Assembly (NCBI GenBank): GCA_036387475.1
Contig: DASVTR010000012.1
Coordinates: 186,001 to 250,000 of the forward strand
Length of the DNA: 64,000 nucleotides
Direction of reading: 5' to 3'
DNA from: DASVTR01 sp036387475
GTDB lineage: Bacteria > Acidobacteriota > Blastocatellia > Pyrinomonadales > Pyrinomonadaceae
Part shown: positions 61,658-64,000 of the stretch, in pieces
Layout of the letters: the number at the start of each line of letters is the position of its first letter
Numbering within the stretch: position 1 is the stretch's first letter
Translations under genes and position numbers: made by a program
The notes under the pieces: generated by a model
Told to the model about the DNA's origin: nothing
What the model saw: only the letters and a program-made list of their open reading frames with translations
Database searches by the model: none

Positions 61658-62781
61658 CAAAAAGGAATGAATCAAAGCTACAAGATGTTCCGCAATATCT
61701 CGCTGGCATTCAGCACTCAGGCGACGAGCCTATTATCTCGGATCTTTCCTTGAATGAGAGCCGCCTTGGCCCATCTGAATTCGCCGTCAGTGCTTTCAGC
61801 GACGCGCGCTCAACTCTTTGGCGATACCCCGACGGTTCACACTCCCGATTGAAGGAGGCGGTAGCAGGTCGCTTCAAGGTAGACCCGAATCGAATCGTAT
61901 GCGGTGCCGGGGCTGATGAACTCATAACGCTTCTGACACGCCTATTGGCAGGCGCTGGAGATGAGATTGTATTTCCTGAGTTCAGTTTCATTATGTTCTC
62001 TTTGAACGCTCTCAGGATCGGCGCGTTGCCGGTTGAGGCCAAGACCGCAGGCTTTGCCCCGTTAGTTGATAGCCTGTTGGCGTGCATAACTGATCGCACG
62101 CGCGCCGTGTTCGTCGCCAGCCCCAATAATCCAACAGGTACGTACCTCGCACGTAACGATGTCCGTCGCCTGGTATCTGAAATTCCCTCTCACATCCCGT
62201 TGATATTGGATGGAGCATACTCTGAGTATATGGGCTGTCACGATTACTCGGATGGACTGGAGCTGATAGATGAGTTTCCTAACCTTATTGTACTGCGCTC
62301 ATTCTCAAAAATTTTTGGTCTTGCTTCGTTGCGGATAGGCTGGTGCTGCGCGTCGCGTTCGATTGTTGACGGGCTTGAGCGCCTTAGAGGCCCTTACAAT
62401 ATATCCGGCCCCGCACAGGCCGCCGCCGTTGCAGCGCTTGAGGATGAGGCTCATATAAAGATGGTGCGTGATCACAACCGGCGGTGGCATGACCGCATAG
62501 CATCGGTGTTTACACGTATAGGACTTCGCTTTGTGCCCAGCGGTGGAAACTTCATTATGACGATATTCCCAGACCCTGAAACAGCTAACCGCGCGTATCA
62601 CTATCTTCGCGCGCGCGGCGTTCTTACCCGTCAACTTCGTGATTACATGCTGCCGCACTGCCTGCGCATCACCATCGGCACTAATAGCGACAACGAACTA
62701 CTACTCCAAAGTCTTGAAGAGTTTGTTTCACTCGAGCGTCATATAGACCCAGCGCAATCGCTCAGATTGAATTATGCATGA
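61654..62781 (+). CDS. PLP-dependent aminotransferase class I/II (HisC-like)
   Basis: 375 residues. IVCGAGADELITLLTRLLAG, SPNNPTGTYLARNDVRRLVS (the N-P-T-G binding loop), LDGAYSEYMG (Asp-x-Ala-Tyr) and VLRSFSKIFGLASLRIGWCC (PLP Lys in S-F-S-K) are typical of the histidinol-phosphate/aromatic aminotransferase subfamily. It starts inside the MIO gene stop, so the two proteins are translated together. Probably supplies or removes an amino group on an aromatic 2-oxoacid of the pathway (inference). Confidence 0.92.
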   Translation: MTKRNESKLQDVPQYLAGIQHSGDEPIISDLSLNESRLGPSEFAVSAFSDARSTLWRYPDGSHSRLKEAVAGRFKVDPNRIVCGAGADELITLLTRLLAGAGDEIVFPEFSFIMFSLNALRIGALPVEAKTAGFAPLVDSLLACITDRTRAVFVASPNNPTGTYLARNDVRRLVSEIPSHIPLILDGAYSEYMGCHDYSDGLELIDEFPNLIVLRSFSKIFGLASLRIGWCCASRSIVDGLERLRGPYNISGPAQAAAVAALEDEAHIKMVRDHNRRWHDRIASVFTRIGLRFVPSGGNFIMTIFPDPETANRAYHYLRARGVLTRQLRDYMLPHCLRITIGTNSDNELLLQSLEEFVSLERHIDPAQSLRLNYA

Positions 62782-62810
62782 GTCGGTCAGAAATTTACCG
62801 GAGATAAACA

Positions 62811-64000
62811 ATGTCATATCAAAGCACTAATGATAGTTTCACCCTACCTGCTGATGCGGTTAGAGCATTGCGGGAGCGCTTCGGCGAACACTTTCAGACG
62901 GGGGTGGATGTTTGTCAGGCGCATGCACAAACTCTGACGTGGCTGCCTAGTCAATCTCCAGATGGCGTTGTGTTTTGCCAGCAAAGGGAGGGCGTACGCG
63001 ACGCTATTCGAATCTGTAATCGTTACGATGTCCCAATCATACCATTCGGCGCAGGTACATCTCTGGAGGGTCAGGTGAATGCACCGCATGGAGGCATTTC
63101 TCTCGATCTTTCTAAGATGGATGAATTACTCGAACTCGGTGCTGATGATATGTATGTTGTAGTCCAGCCCGGCATGACGCATGAGAGGCTTAACGAATTA
63201 ATACGAACTTCTGGACTGTTTTTTCCAGTCGATCCCGGAGCAAACGCGACCCTCGGTGGTATGGCCTCGACGCGCGCTTCAGGGACGAACGCAGTGCGCT
63301 ATGGCACCATGCGTGAAAATACGCAAGCGTTAGAAGTAGTGCTCGCAAGCGGTGAAGTTATTCGTACTGGAACCAAGGCGAGGAAGTCGGCCTCAGGCTA
63401 CGATTTGACGCGCCTGTTTGTTGGCGCCGAAGGTACGCTAGGGATAATCACGGAACTCACATTGCGGCTTTATCCAATACCGGAGGAAATTGCTGGAGGG
63501 AGATGCACGTTCGAAACAATCGCACAAGCGGCGGACGCTGTTATCGCGGCACTAAAAAACAGAATCGATCTGGCGCGGATCGAATTGCTGGATAGTCTCT
63601 GCGTCAGGGCATGTAACCGTTACTCACAACTGGAGCTTAAAGAGACGCCGACGTTATTTGTAGAGTTTCATGGTGATACCCAACATATAAAAAGGGAAGC
63701 CGAGAAATTTCGGAAGATCGTCTCCGATAGAGGCTGCTCCTTTGATTGGGCAATAAACCAAGAAGAACGCTCAAAGCTATGGGAAGCGCGTCATAATGCA
63801 TGGTGGGCTATCCACGAGTTGTTTTCTGGTAAAAAGGGCGTCACCACCGACATTTGCGTGCCAATCTCACGACTATCTGATTGTATCGCCCGCGCTCAAT
63901 CGGACGTTAGCCGTCTTGGTCTTGATGCGCCGATAGTCGGGCATGTCGGTGATGGAAACTTTCATGTCCTAATCATGCTGAACATGGACGACAGCATAGA
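62811..64000 (+). CDS. FAD-linked oxidase, GlcD/D-lactate dehydrogenase-like (C-terminus outside window)
   Basis: About 396 residues visible, running off the window. The PCMH-type FAD domain shows DVPIIPFGAGTSLEGQVNAP, GGISLDLSKMDELLELGADD and LGGMASTRASGTNAVRYGTM. The C-terminal substrate domain has GAEGTLGIITELTLRLYPIP and VTTDICVPISRLSDC with HVGDGNFH. It oxidises 2-hydroxyacids such as glycolate or lactate, or a related pathway intermediate. GGAG precedes the ATG. It lies 29 bases after the aminotransferase and is probably in the same operon. Confidence 0.88.
   Translation, partial: MSYQSTNDSFTLPADAVRALRERFGEHFQTGVDVCQAHAQTLTWLPSQSPDGVVFCQQREGVRDAIRICNRYDVPIIPFGAGTSLEGQVNAPHGGISLDLSKMDELLELGADDMYVVVQPGMTHERLNELIRTSGLFFPVDPGANATLGGMASTRASGTNAVRYGTMRENTQALEVVLASGEVIRTGTKARKSASGYDLTRLFVGAEGTLGIITELTLRLYPIPEEIAGGRCTFETIAQAADAVIAALKNRIDLARIELLDSLCVRACNRYSQLELKETPTLFVEFHGDTQHIKREAEKFRKIVSDRGCSFDWAINQEERSKLWEARHNAWWAIHELFSGKKGVTTDICVPISRLSDCIARAQSDVSRLGLDAPIVGHVGDGNFHVLIMLNMDDSI

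Overview
The window looks like chromosomal DNA of an Acidobacteriota bacterium, probably of the Blastocatellia type. This is inferred from gene content, with no rRNA marker in the window. The clues are a serine/threonine kinase fused to a TolB-like and TPR region, a secreted protein ending in a Solibacter-type C-terminal domain, many small secreted proteins of unknown function, a GC content that looks to be in the high fifties, and frequent GTG/TTG starts. Genes are loosely packed, and many gaps hold hairpins built from tandem 7-8 bp units.

Layout. 1-6 kb: minus-strand secreted proteins (a zinc-site-less M1-like peptidase cut by the window edge, a TPR protein with a BACON-like tail, a PafA-type phosphatase). 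6-14 kb: rsmI, a giant zinc-ribbon membrane protein, small secreted proteins and a 30-unit 21-bp repeat array. 14-19 kb: an M28 peptidase, an antitoxin with a truncated Doc toxin, and the proton-translocating transhydrogenase operon pntAA-pntAB-pntB. 19.3-20.7 kb: a tRNA promoter, half a tRNA-Cys gene, an HNH endonuclease gene, an intact tRNA-Glu, then an AhpD-like peroxidase whose second catalytic cysteine is an in-frame TGA followed by a SECIS-like hairpin (candidate selenoprotein). 21-32 kb: FecR/DUF6600 and other secreted proteins, a D-2-hydroxyacid dehydrogenase and the kinase. 32.9-35.3 kb: AmrS, a radical SAM enzyme split by a 445-residue LAGLIDADG intein lying exactly between the second and third cluster cysteines. 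35-44 kb: a lipoprotein, a GH3 enzyme, queG, moaA, a Uma2 nuclease, and thiC behind a TPP riboswitch with a terminator. 44-49 kb: a NurA nuclease group and a TPR protein. 49-56.4 kb: three ATP-grasp ligases, a six-haem cytochrome c and an Asp/Glu-type racemase. 56.8-58.6 kb: a broken M14 carboxypeptidase. 59-64 kb: a promoter-led operon of a SyrP-like dioxygenase, an MIO aminomutase/ammonia-lyase, an aminotransferase and an FAD-linked oxidase that runs off the window; this looks like an amino-acid-derived secondary metabolite pathway.

The strongest second-look items are the candidate Sec-AhpD, the intein in AmrS, the HNH-interrupted tRNA locus, the dispersed short-unit hairpins, the 21-bp array and the MIO operon. 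Function calls come from reading motifs by eye; no database search was run.
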